The notes under the pieces are model-generated. The model was not told where the DNA came from, did no database searches, and saw only the letters and a program-made list of their open reading frames with translations. Positions 55,187 to 63,679 of a stretch of DNA of 64,000 nucleotides are shown here, piece after piece. A program made the translations under genes and the position numbers. This stretch comes from Adenophora triphylla var. japonica (lineage: Eukaryota > Streptophyta > Magnoliopsida > Asterales > Campanulaceae), in contig JAFEMH010002341.1 of NCBI GenBank assembly GCA_022495995.1, positions 186,001-250,000 of the forward strand. The letters are read 5' to 3'. Within the stretch, counting starts at the first letter, position 1. The number at the start of each line of letters is the position of its first letter.

Positions 55187-55537
55187 AACTACGATCAAGG
55201 CTTGATTCCTTCGGGATACGTAGGTAGCCTTTTATAAAAGGTCCAGCCATCCGACCACTTTGGTCACCCTTTTTCCTCCGTCACTCCTCAGTGATGAAGT
55301 AGTCTCTCATAAGAGACTTTGTTATCTGACCACCTTGGTCACTTCTAGCATATCCCCAGTAGGATCAATTGCTTGACCTCCTAAGTCATTTTCCATTCTA
55401 TTTCCCCAGCAAGAGACCAGTTTCTCTTCTCCATTCCCCAGCGGATCTATTCCGAACTACGGCCTGGCTTGATTCCTCCGGGATACGTAGGTAGCCTTTC
55501 ATAAGAGGTTCAGCCACTCGACCACCTTGGTCTCCCA
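55187..55537 (+). repeat. duplicated 3' box, about 85 bp, 265 bp apart
   Basis: GAACTACG…GGCTTGATTCC.(T/C)CGGGATACGTAGGTAGCC occurs at 55187-55272 and 55452-55537. Both are followed by CAGCCA(T/C)(C/T)CGACCAC(T/C)TTGGT. The inverse of the core is present at 20339-20398 and, weaker, at 12930-12975. Confidence 0.85.
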
Positions 55538-55606
55538 ATCCGTCTCGGCATTCGCCATATCGGATCCCTTTCTATCGACAACCCCACTCGCCTTGCAAGT
55601 GACGTT

Positions 55607-55619
55607 GCCGAGGGGCTTC
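55607..55619 (+). other. polypurine tract
   Basis: GCCGAGGGGCTTC directly before the LTR start TGTAAGTACCC. It is nearly identical to the tract of the complete Ogre-like element. Confidence 0.85.
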
Positions 55620-57334
55620 TGTAAGTACCCAAATCTGGCTCATGCCTTCCGGTTAAATTTCCCGGCAATTTCGGTAAGTTTTCCGGTAATTCCCTAGACC
55701 TTCCTAGTGTTCCGGAAACATTCCGGAACTGTTTTTAATTAAATAAGGGCTGAAGGGAATCCTTCCTAATTAAGAAACACGTTTTTCTTAATTAGGAGGG
55801 AAGGTTCTAGAATTTGCCACCTTGCATGGTTCTAGAATGCTGAGTCATTGTGGATAATGCCGCACGGCTGCATTAGCTTGCTGCCCTTAGCCGCACGGCT
55901 TCATTAGCCTTATCCAGACTGCCTATAAATAGAGCCCTCCTCTACCCATTTCATCATCAACAATTTCCAACAATACTACATATAATACGAAGAAATACTC
56001 CCAAGAGGCTGTTGAAGATCCAAGAAGGTGAAGAAGAAGGCCAAGAAGCTCCCTCCCTCCTCCTTGAAGATCCAAGACCAACCTCTCCTCCTAGCTCCGC
56101 CCGAAGAAGAAGGAAGCCATTGGTAACCTCGCACGCCCTAAACCTCGCATCCTAATTGCTTTATAAATTGCTCATTGCATTACTTTTATATTGCTTAGGA
56201 CTTGGTAGATTAAAGAGCATATCTTCATATTCCCCTTCCCCTTTTGCATGCATTAGACATCATTTGTCATAAAAATGTAGTCTTTTCCCATAAAGGTGCA
56301 TCCTTTGCACCTAAAACCCCCATTTTCAAATAAAAATGTCATCTTTATGCATCCTTTGCATATAAAAATCAAGTCTTTTCAATCAAAATGCATCATTTGC
56401 ATCCAAAATCACTTTTCCAAGCATCATTTGCTTTAAAGACCATGTCTTTACCATAAACTAGCATCATATGCTTTTCAAAATGCAATCTTTATGCATCATT
56501 TGCATAATGAATGCCAATTTCTTCAAAAATGCATCATTTGCATAAAAATCAAATCTTTATGCATCATTTGCAATAAAGATCATTTCTTTAAACTAAGTGC
56601 ATCATTTGCAACCCAAAAATGTCATCTTTTCATTAAAGTGTCATTTTTACATACATTTCCCCCATTCCCCCATTAGTAACCTAGGAACGGACCGGTGTAA
56701 AAGATCCTATCTTTACATCGTTCCTTTCATTAAAGGTTCCATATTTCTTTAGAAAGGGACAACCTTGAACCCTATATCTCCAATTATCGCTTAAGAAAGA
56801 GTATGAAGCATCTATACGAGCTCGACCGTCTTAAAGCGTAGGATTGATGGGCTAAGGACCTTCCTTTTCTAAAGAACCTCATCTTTGACCAAAAAGAAAG
56901 TCATTCTCTCGATCACGCAAGTCCCGAGGGTCCCGAGGTTAAAAATGCGATGATCACAAGTCACAAGATGAGGACGGGATCATAATCCCGAATACATAAA
57001 TTCCAAGAAATCCCGAGCGACAACCAACAAATGGTTTGTACGTCCGGAAGACGACTTGGGACATTCCCTCCTTATTTTCAAACACATGCACACAAGAAAG
57101 CACGCAAACAAGCACGATTAATGAAATCATGGGAGACTTGCTCCGGCAAGGCACCTTGGGTGAACGCCAAACGTTCTTCCCAAGGGGTAACTTAACCTCC
57201 GAACCCATAAAACCTTTTTTTCAAAGTTTTGAGGTAATCAAAATGGCGTGGCGACTCCGTTTTTCAAATTAAACCGGATGTCTTCAAACTCGCGTGAATC
57301 CAACAAAAAACAAAATTTGGGCACACATTCACAA
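55620..57334 (+). repeat. 3' LTR of the plus-strand Ogre-like element (1.7 kb)
   Basis: TATA CCTATAAATAG at 55921-55931. U3 carries four TTCNNGAA words and two GCCGCACGGC boxes. The transcribed part has about ten GCATC(A/C)TTTGC words (56270-56630). Near the 3' end is GGCGTGGCGACTCCG (57245-57259), the same internal word as in the other Ogre-like LTR. It ends ATTCACA at 57334. Confidence 0.8.
55710..55931 (+). promoter_or_regulatory. LTR promoter with heat-shock-element-like words and GC palindromes
   Basis: TTCCGGAA at 55710 and 55721, TTCTAGAA at 55805 and 55830 (TTCnnGAA pattern). A hairpin TCCTAATTAAGAAA…TTTCTTAATTAGGA lies at about 55764-55797. GCCGCACGGC boxes at 55859 and 55890; TATA at 55921-55931. 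Confidence 0.6.
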
Positions 57335-57373
57335 TAGTGTATAAGGTATAGTGTATAGGGTATATGGTATAAT

Positions 57374-57639
57374 AAAAAGAATGATATTTATTAAATTAAA
57401 ATTAATAAATATTTATGATTTGTTTATTTTTTCAAAAATAATATTTATTGACTCATATTTATTTTTTTAACAGTAATTTAAAATAATTTTCATGTTTTAT
57501 ATAATTAAAAAGAATGATATTTATTAAATTAAAATTATTAAATATTTATGATTTATTTATTTTTTCAAAAATAATACTTATTGACTCATATTTATTTTTT
57601 TGATAGTAATTTAAAATAATTTTCATGTTATATATAATA
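57374..57639 (+). repeat. 133-bp tandem duplication, AT-rich
   Basis: The sequence from 57374 (AAAAAGAATGATATTTATT) to 57506 is repeated from 57507 with fewer than ten differences. It contains TTGACTCATATTTATTTTTT in both units. Confidence 0.9.
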
Positions 57640-57674
57640 TAAATAATGATTTTTATTAATGATATTTTTAATTA

Positions 57675-57812
57675 TAGCGACGGAAATTTCCGTCGCTGAG
57701 GTTAATTAAACCAACGGCGGAAATTTCCGTCGGTGGTACATGCCACGTCATCGATCCATGTGAACGTAGTTACCAGCGGCGGATTCTCAGCGGCGGAATA
57801 TTCCGTTGCTGA
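57675..57812 (+). repeat. CACTA subterminal palindromic repeats
   Basis: GCGACGGAAATTTCCGTCGC (a perfect 20-bp palindrome at about 57678), CGGCGGAAATTTCCGTCG (57715), and GGCGGATTCTCAGCGGCGGA followed by ATATTCCGTTGCTGAG (57777-57811). Short repeated words in the subterminal zone are where CACTA accessory proteins bind in known elements. Confidence 0.8.
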
Positions 57813-57815
57813 GGA

Positions 57816-58150
57816 AAAATATAAATACTCATTTTACGCCCTAAAATCATTACAGTCTCTATTATATCTCTCTCTCTTCCCACTTTTTCTCTCTTCCAAC
57901 GACCGTCGAAGCTCTCTCTTCTTCCATCACCATTTGACGCCGTCTCCTCATCGCCGTCGCCTCACTACCGTCGCCTCATCGCCGTCGCCCATCCGCCGTC
58001 CCTCTCAACTCCTCCGCCACCGCCTCAACGACGTGTTACTGCCGCCGTCTCCGTTCAATCTGAAATTCTCCCTCTCTCTTCCCTCACCGAAAAAGGTATC
58101 AATCAAATTCAAATTTTCTGTTGTTTCTGCAATTTCATATTAGTTTTTAT
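57816..58150 (+). promoter_or_regulatory. CACTA promoter, leader and first splice donor
   Basis: AAATATAAATACTC (57816-57829) is a plausible TATA box. A pyrimidine-rich leader with GCCGTC repeats follows to AAAAAG|GTATCAAT, a good splice donor near 58096. The 136-codon frame through this stretch has no recognisable domain and is probably leader. Confidence 0.5.
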
Positions 58151-58683
58151 TGGGGTTTTGATTAATGGATCCAATGAGTAATTGTATGGTTTGTAATTTA
58201 TTTTTTATTTTATTTTTTTGAATCTGTCTTTGATTTTTTCTATTTACTTAAAACTGTTAGTTGGGTTTTGTTCATATGCACATTTCAAGTTCAACCATGC
58301 ATTTTAGTTCATGATCCATGCTCAGATTCATGATTAATTTTCTCAAAATCAATTTCTAGGTTTTTGGAATTATTAGTTTGTTTTTCTTGATTTCTGAGTT
58401 TGATTCTTAATATCTGGTCATAATGCATATTTTCTTAATATATTTTTCATTAGGTTCATTTTGATATGAATTTTGTGCATTTTGACTAAGTTTCTGCAAA
58501 TCTATATTCTTCATGTTCATGGTGTTTTGGAAGCATTCATATATTGTTCTTCGTGTTCTTCATGAAATATTCATAACTCGGGTTGCATGATGTCTAGATC
58601 TTGTTATCACTTATATGTTTTTTGGAAATTCATTTTTGGATGGAGGGACTATATTTTTTTCTGTGGAATGTATCTGTATATTA
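58151..58683. other. AT-rich intron-like sequence
   Basis: T-rich, plant-intron-like composition after the donor at 58096; no gene or repeat recognised. Confidence 0.45.
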
Positions 58684-58805
58684 CTCCCTCTTTCTATGAT
58701 AAGCGTCCACCATCCATTTTGGAATTTCAATGATTTTAACCTAACCATTTTGGAAATGGGACAACAAAAATGGCAAATGGGAACATCTTTATGGGATGGA
58801 GGGAG
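58684..58805. mobile_element. Stowaway-type MITE (122 bp) with TA duplication
   Basis: Starts CTCCCTCTTTC, ends GATGGAGGGAG, flanked by TA at 58682-58683 and 58806-58807. CTCCCTC termini and TA duplication define the Stowaway/mariner group. Confidence 0.88.
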
Positions 58806-59050
58806 TATATTAGATAGGAAAGAGTTTACAATCAGATGGACAAGGAATCCATCAAAACCAAAAAGAAAAAAAAAAAAAAAAAAAAAAAAGAAACGCCAAG
58901 AAAAAGCTACACAATAACAGCATCCCAGTCCCATTTAAAATCTGAAATAGTTTGCTTGAATGAGTTTTATCCAAAATATGCTAGTTTCTTAACCTAGTAA
59001 AGTTAAAAATAACATAGAGATTCATGAGGACCTCATGGAATATAATGACA
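58806..59050. other. spacer with A run
   Basis: A-rich run at about 58866-58889. No gene is seen; the opposite-strand frames here are artefacts of the homopolymer. Confidence 0.6.
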
Positions 59051-59689
59051 GGGTTCTAGATCCCATTTTGGGGCGATTGACGGCATCGCGGACGGTGATT
59101 ATGTCGCCTACGTCTGAGCGCCTGATATCAATCCTGGCACCCTAGATGCACCTTATATGAAACAAACTAGGATACAATTTCTGTATATACGTGTCGCGTA
59201 AATAAGTAAACCAACATTTAAGGTGTAGTACCTGAAATCATAAAATGTGCTTTGAGAACCATAACTGAGAATAAAGAGTATCTAAGAAAATCACAAAAAT
59301 AATTGATAAAGAGCTAAAGAAAAAACGAATAATGCGTAATCTAAATGGTGGTAATAATCAATTTAGTTATACCGAATCAGAAAAGACAAAAAGAAAACGA
59401 TATGTTAGTAATATTAACGAATAGAAGAAAACATATGCCACTATAAAGAAAACGATAAATAACCGTACTCATAATCAAATATGTAACATGTTATATTTAG
59501 TAAACATAACATGTTACATATTCAACTGCACACTACCTTAGTGGTTCTAGATCCCATTTTGGGGCGATTGACGGCATCGCGGACGGTGATGTATATCGCC
59601 TACGTTTGAGCGTCTGATATCAATCCTGGCACCCTAGATGCACCTTAGGGTATTGTGGTTGGTGGTTAACATCTTAAAATATAAATAAG

Positions 59690-60172
59690 ATGAGAGCCTT
59701 TCTCACCCACAGCTATCAACATCCGTCCATCTTTGATCAATAAAGATAGAGCCTCTTCTCTCTAAGGATCTCAAACATCACAGCCATGTTTGTGATATTG
59801 CCTGTTTTACTCTTCACTGATGTTATACGGTCACAAGTAAAAACAAGGTAACAGTATAACACCAGTGAAGAGAAAACAGAACTTTCCTCCAATTTTTTCA
59901 ATCTTCACCTTCCATTTACTCAAGCTCATGAGGAAGATTCTGCAATCAGGATCTTCCTTAAATAAATGGAAGGTGGAGATTGAAAAAATTGGAGGACTTG
60001 TTTGCTCTGTCTTATGTTTGAGATCCTTAGAGAGGAGGACAGTGAAACTGGAAAAAAATCTTATTAAACAGAAAATCCTTTGCTCAAACAGTCGAGAACT
60101 TGTTTGCTCTGTCTTTCTTGGTCTAAGATGAGATAGGGTTTTGATAGTTGTGGATGAGAACGACTCTCATTT
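59690..60172. mobile_element. foldback-type element with nested inverted repeats
   Basis: Outer arms 59690-59725 and 60135-60171 (ATGAGAG…CTCA…ACAGCTATCAA versus its inverse). Second pair 59752-59779 / 60012-60040 (CTCTAAGGATCTCAAACAT). Two inner hairpins: 59800-59828 / 59855-59880 (TTACTCTTCACTG) and 59883-59925 / 59955-59997 (TTCCTCCAATTTTTTCAATC). No coding capacity and no clear target duplication. Confidence 0.7.
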
Positions 60173-60343
60173 TGTTTATAAATGTTAATTTAATTCATCA
60201 TTGTAAAATTATATATTTTACAACAAAGAATTAAATATTAATATTTAAAATTATTCACAATAGTAATAATTTAGGCCTATCTAATTTTCAAGTCTTTTAA
60301 AGTCAAAGGGGAGGAAGGGGGTGAATGTCTCAATAATGTAACA
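60173..60343. other. AT-rich spacer
   Basis: Nothing recognisable between the foldback unit and the third copy of the 105-bp module, apart from a purine run GTCAAAGGGGAGGAAGGGGG (60302-60321). Confidence 0.5.
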
Positions 60344-60515
60344 TATTCAACTGCACACTACCTTAGTGGTTCTAGATCCCATTTTGGGGCGATTGACGGC
60401 ATCGCGAACGGTGATGTATATCGCCTACGTTTGAGCGCCTGATATTAATCCTGGTACCCTAGATACACCTTAGGGTATTGTGGTTGGTGGTTAACATCTT
60501 AAAATATAAATCAGT

Positions 60516-61561
60516 GTGTTGGAGGCTGTGGCTGAGCTCCTTAACATAAAGGCTGATTGCAATATTAGCCAGTCTGCTTATAATCGTATCATGAAAGCAA
60601 TTAAGCGGATGTTGCCGAAAGAGAATAAGATGGTTACAAACTTTTATGAGACAAAGAAGTTGGTTGGGCAGATTGGGCTATGTTATGAAAAGATTGATGC
60701 GTGTAAGAATGACTGCATGCTATTCTACAAGGAAGATTCACAGAAGACAGAGTGTTCAATTTGAGGACAAAGTAGATATAAGCCAAATCGGAGGGGGAGT
60801 TCAAAACACAAGAAAAACAGACCACATAAGCAGTTGCGTTACATGTCGTTGATTCCAAGACTGCAACGCCTCTACGCGTCTAAATCTACTGCAGAGGCAA
60901 TGCGTTGGCATAAGGAAAGTTTGCGTGAAGAGGGTGTGTTGATTCATCCCAGTGATGGGGAGGCATGGAAACACTTTGATGACACTTATCCTGACTTTGC
61001 GTCTGAAGCAAGAAATATACGGTTATGCATCTGCTCTGATGGTTTCAATCCGTTTGGTCCTGGGGCAAAATCTTACTCTTGTTGGCCGGTTATAGCCACT
61101 GTCTACAATCTTCCGCCCTGGTTGTGTATGAGTGATCCGTACATGTTCTTGTCGTTATTCATCCCCGGTCCAAACAGCCCTGGGAGGAACATTGACTTCT
61201 ATCTCCGACCTTTGATGGACGAATTGAAGCAGCTTTGGGAGGATGGGGTCGAAACGTGGGATGCTTTCAAGCGAGAGAATTTCAGCATGAAGGCTGCGTT
61301 GATGTGGACAGTTAATGACTTCCCTGCATATGGGATGTTATCGGGTTAGAGCACCCACGGGAAGTTGGCATGTCCGTATTGTATGAGTGACACAAAGTCT
61401 TTCATGCTCACGCACTCTGGAAAACCATGTTGGTTCGATTTCCATAGACAATTTCTTCCGGAGGACCACCCATTTAGGACCCAGAAGAATGCGTTTAAAA
61501 AGAACAAGATTGACCATGATGAGGCCCCGATTCGTTTAAGTGGTGACACGGTCTATGAGAA
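60516..61561 (+). pseudogene. CACTA transposase (TNP2 type, Transposase_21 domain), interrupted
   Basis: One continuous frame with two nonsense codons: TGA at 60762 (a Cys codon expected) and TAG at 61347 (a Trp codon expected). It reads LLNIKADCNISQSAYNRI, LVGQIGLCYEKIDACKNDCM, then RYMSLIPRLQRLYASKST, ICSDGFNPFGPGAKSYSCWP, LFIPGPNSPGRNIDFYLRPL, TVNDFPAYGMLSG, and HGKLACPYCMSDTKSF. These are the conserved blocks of the TNP2/Transposase_21 domain, including the SDGFNP Asp motif and the ACPYC zinc-like motif. The N-terminal residues are not visible upstream of 60516. The copia LTR begins at 61562 in mid-protein, so the C-terminal half is displaced beyond the window. The domain cuts and joins CACTA ends. 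Confidence 0.93.
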
Positions 61562-62076
61562 TGTTGGGATTGGAGTCCTAAACTATGAGGAAAAAGGGGT
61601 CTAAGTCGGAGGAGTTGCTGAGATCAAGGAGGAAATTCGGGGGAGACCTTCTGTTGCGATGGGCGACCACCCAGGTGGTGTTGGGCGACCGCCCAGGAGG
61701 ACAGAAACATTGGCTCGTGGAATTTTTGGCTTGGGCGATCGCCCATGGAGTGATGGGCGACCGCCCACGTGTCGGGAGAGAAAAATCTGCAGCTGATTTG
61801 TTTCCTATTTTGATTAGAACTCTTCTTAATTTTGATTTAGGGTTTCCTTGTATTACTATATAAGCATAGTGACGACCTAGAACAGATTAGTAGTTGTGTA
61901 GCAACATATTAGAATACATATTGGCTTGGCAATTGCACCCGGACGTAGTTCATGTGTTGAATGAACCGGGTAAACAACTCTTGTGTTCTTGTGTGTGTGA
62001 TTCTTTCTTTCTTGTGCTTGTGGGTGTGTTGATTTCTTGTCTAGATTGCAACGGGGGTACCACCAAATTCACAACA
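61562..62076 (+). repeat. 5' LTR of the gag-protease copia element (515 bp)
   Basis: Starts TGTTGGGATTGG, ends TTCACAACA. It matches 63680-64000 with few differences, several of them C-to-T or G-to-A at CpG (for example GACCAC for GACCGC at 61666). TATA ACTATATAAG at 61856-61865. Confidence 0.95.
61660..61865 (+). promoter_or_regulatory. LTR promoter: four TGGGCGACCGCCCA boxes and TATA
   Basis: Boxes at 61660, 61682, 61732 and 61754 (steps 22, 50, 22 bp), TATA at 61856. One box reads GACCACCC and one GATCGCCC, both explained by CpG decay; the second LTR has the undecayed first copy at 63778. Confidence 0.8.
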
Positions 62077-62078
62077 AC

Positions 62079-62091
62079 TGGTATCAGAGCC
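62079..62091 (+). other. primer-binding site for initiator tRNA-Met
   Basis: TGGTATCAGAGCC, two bases inside the LTR end. This is the standard copia primer site complementary to plant initiator tRNA-Met. Confidence 0.95.
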
Positions 62092-62166
62092 TTGGTTCGG
62101 AGGATTCAAAGTTTCATTAGTTGATTTTTTGAATCGCGTTCTTGGGGATTTTGGTGAAGCAGTCAG

Positions 62167-62858
62167 ATGAAGAACTCAATCGAGAAATTCAATGGTGTGA
62201 ATTTCACGTTTTGGAGGACAAGGATTGAAGACTACCTTTATTGTAAGGATCTTCATGGACCCTTGAAGGAGAAGCCCGAAGGCATGTCACAAGGGGATTG
62301 GGAGACGTTGGATCGGAAGGCGTTAGTAGTGGTAAGGAGTGCCCTAACCGGCGACGTTGCACGGAACGCTATGGAGGCCAAGACAACGGTGGAGTTGCTA
62401 CAAACGCTGTCAGACATGTATGAGAAGCCTTCGAATATCAATAAGGTGCATTTGATAAAGAGGTTTGCGAATGCGAAGATGTCAGAGGGGCAGATAGCGG
62501 CAAGTCATATCGGCAATTTCAAAGGTATGGTGGACCAATTGAAAAGTGTTGATATTAATTTCTCTGATGAAGTACTAGCTTGTTTTCTGCTAAAATCCTT
62601 GCCTGATAGTTGGGAGGTTACTGTCACAACGATTAGTACGTCGAAAACAGCATTGGTGTATACGGAGGCTAGAGATCTCATCCTTCAAGAGGAGTTGCGA
62701 AGGAAAGAGAAGAGGGGGGAATCTTCCGTAGATGGGGCTGCACTTAGGGTGGAGAGAAAAGGGGAGGACCGAAAAAGGGGAAAAAGGTCAAGTGCTACAA
62801 TTGTGGCAAATTAGGTCATATCAGTTATGACTGTCCGGGAAAAGATGGTGGTGCACAC
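62167..62858 (+). CDS. gag: copia Gag with zinc knuckle (one frameshift)
   Basis: From ATG 62167: IEKFNGVNFTFWRTRIEDYL at the N-terminus, then the UBN2-type gag core (AKTTVELLQTLSDMYEKPS, KRFANAKMSEGQ, LLKSLPDSWEVTVTTIS). After residue ~200 a Lys/Arg-rich tail runs out of frame at 62814. The CCHC knuckle CYNCGKLGHISYDC (62793-62834) is in the protease frame, so one base was gained or lost near 62750-62790 in an A/G-rich run. It forms the particle and packages RNA. Confidence 0.88.
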
Positions 62859-63464
62859 GTGGTGGATGATGGTGGAGATGTATTAATCCTAGGAGAGGAG
62901 CAGTCGGGTGAAGATTGGGTGTTGGATTCGGGAGCTTCTTGTCATGCTAGTGGGGATGCAGAATCAATGAAGCGGTATAAAACTGGAGACTTTGGGGTTG
63001 TCTATCTTGGTGACGGTCAGCCATTGAAGGTCAAAGGTAAGGGGGATGTGATGATGAAGATACCAAACGGGGCTGTTTTACAACTACACCACGTGTTGCA
63101 CGTTCCGGATTTGAGGAGAAGGGTGATTTCTGTGGGACAACTTGACAGTGAAGGGTATGGTGTTTCTTTCATTGGTGGGTCTTGGGAAGTCACAAAAGGG
63201 GCTAAGGTGTTGGCTCGTGGGGTTAAGGGGAAGATGTTGTACTCTACCTACAATGTCGATGTTCGTTCCGGTGGGAGCAAGAGGCTAAAGAACCTGCCTG
63301 TTGGTGTGAAAAGGGGAGACATCAAGAAACGGTATGTTAGGGGGGACTCAAAGTTGATCAACGTGGTGTGGAAGTCCAAGTACCCTAAGAGAGAGCGGTT
63401 TCAGACCAAAAACAGACGATGCAAGAAACAAGGTGTGTCCGAGTTTCAAGGGGAAGCATTGTGA
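62859..63464 (+). CDS. copia protease with unusual C-terminal extension
   Basis: The frame begins within the zinc-knuckle region and reaches the retropepsin motif DWVLDSGASCHASG near 62914-62955. LHHVLHVPDLRRRVISVGQL and VSFIGGSWEVTKGAKV, the usual second half of copia protease, follow. The expected continuation into GAG-pre-integrase and integrase is missing. Instead about 60 basic residues (VKRGDIKKRYVRGDSKL, KYPKRERFQTKNRR) lead to a stop at 63462-63464. This basic tail has no family I know and may come from a deletion junction. Confidence 0.85.
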   Translation: MVDDGGDVLILGEEQSGEDWVLDSGASCHASGDAESMKRYKTGDFGVVYLGDGQPLKVKGKGDVMMKIPNGAVLQLHHVLHVPDLRRRVISVGQLDSEGYGVSFIGGSWEVTKGAKVLARGVKGKMLYSTYNVDVRSGGSKRLKNLPVGVKRGDIKKRYVRGDSKLINVVWKSKYPKRERFQTKNRRCKKQGVSEFQGEAL

Positions 63465-63679
63465 GGAAGGTGGGTCTGGAGGGAGAAGGCGAAGTTAGAC
63501 TTGCGGGGAGAAATCAAGGTAGAAGCTGATTTGGGGAGGCAAGAACGATCTAACACGAAGAGGTTGAAACGTCGCTTGGTTTCAACTCGCCTTAGTACTT
63601 GAGGAGAGGTGCGGTAGTGTCAAGCCAATATGGGAGGGGGAAATGTGTTCGAAGGTCTTTACTCCGTGGTGGGAGTGAT
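63465..63679 (+). other. 3' untranslated region and polypurine end
   Basis: Short non-coding stretch after protease. TATGGGAGGGGGAAATG (63629-63645) and GGTGGGAGTGAT (63668-63679) are candidate polypurine tracts; the second directly precedes the LTR. Confidence 0.65.

Larger units (their letters stand above)
54578..57334 (+). mobile_element. 3' end and LTR of a plus-strand Ogre-like element
   Basis: Two tandem arrays are followed by a duplicated ~85-bp box (55187-55272 and 55452-55537), the polypurine tract GCCGAGGGGCTTC (55607-55619) and a 1.7-kb LTR (55620-57334). The LTR starts TGTAAGTACCC and ends ATTCACA. The LTR termini resemble those of the complete Ogre-like element (TGTTAGTACCC … TTCACA), so the two are related families. 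All coding sequence is missing; the left edge joins truncated Sirevirus pol. Confidence 0.85.
59051..60513 (+). repeat. three copies of a ~105-bp module (59051, 59541, 60368)
   Basis: Each copy starts CTAGATCCCATTTTGGGGCG, contains GACGGCATCGCG(G/A)ACGGTGA and ends near CCCTAGAT(G/A)CACC(T)TTA. Copies two and three also share about 28 bp before (TTCAACTGCACACTACCTTA) and about 38 bp after (GGTATTGTGGTTGGTGG…). They therefore bracket the foldback unit as longer direct repeats (59515-59688, 60344-60513). Confidence 0.9.
57335..61561 (+). mobile_element. CACTA (En/Spm) DNA transposon, 5' part and transposase, interrupted
   Basis: Subterminal palindromes of the GCGACGGAAATTTCCGTCGC kind (57675-57810), a TATA box and leader near 57816-58096, and a TNP2-type transposase frame (60516-61561) share orientation. 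The CACTA terminus itself is not visible on the left, where the Ogre-like LTR abuts. The region between leader and transposase is filled with later insertions. The right part is cut by a copia element at 61562, so the 3' end lies outside the window or is lost. Confidence 0.72.

Noticed and set aside
59530..59560. possible SINE or tRNA-like Pol III boxes (TTAGTGG, GGTTCTAGATCC)
   Set aside because: The boxes are adjacent instead of 30-40 bp apart, no tRNA fold, no A-tail, no target duplication.
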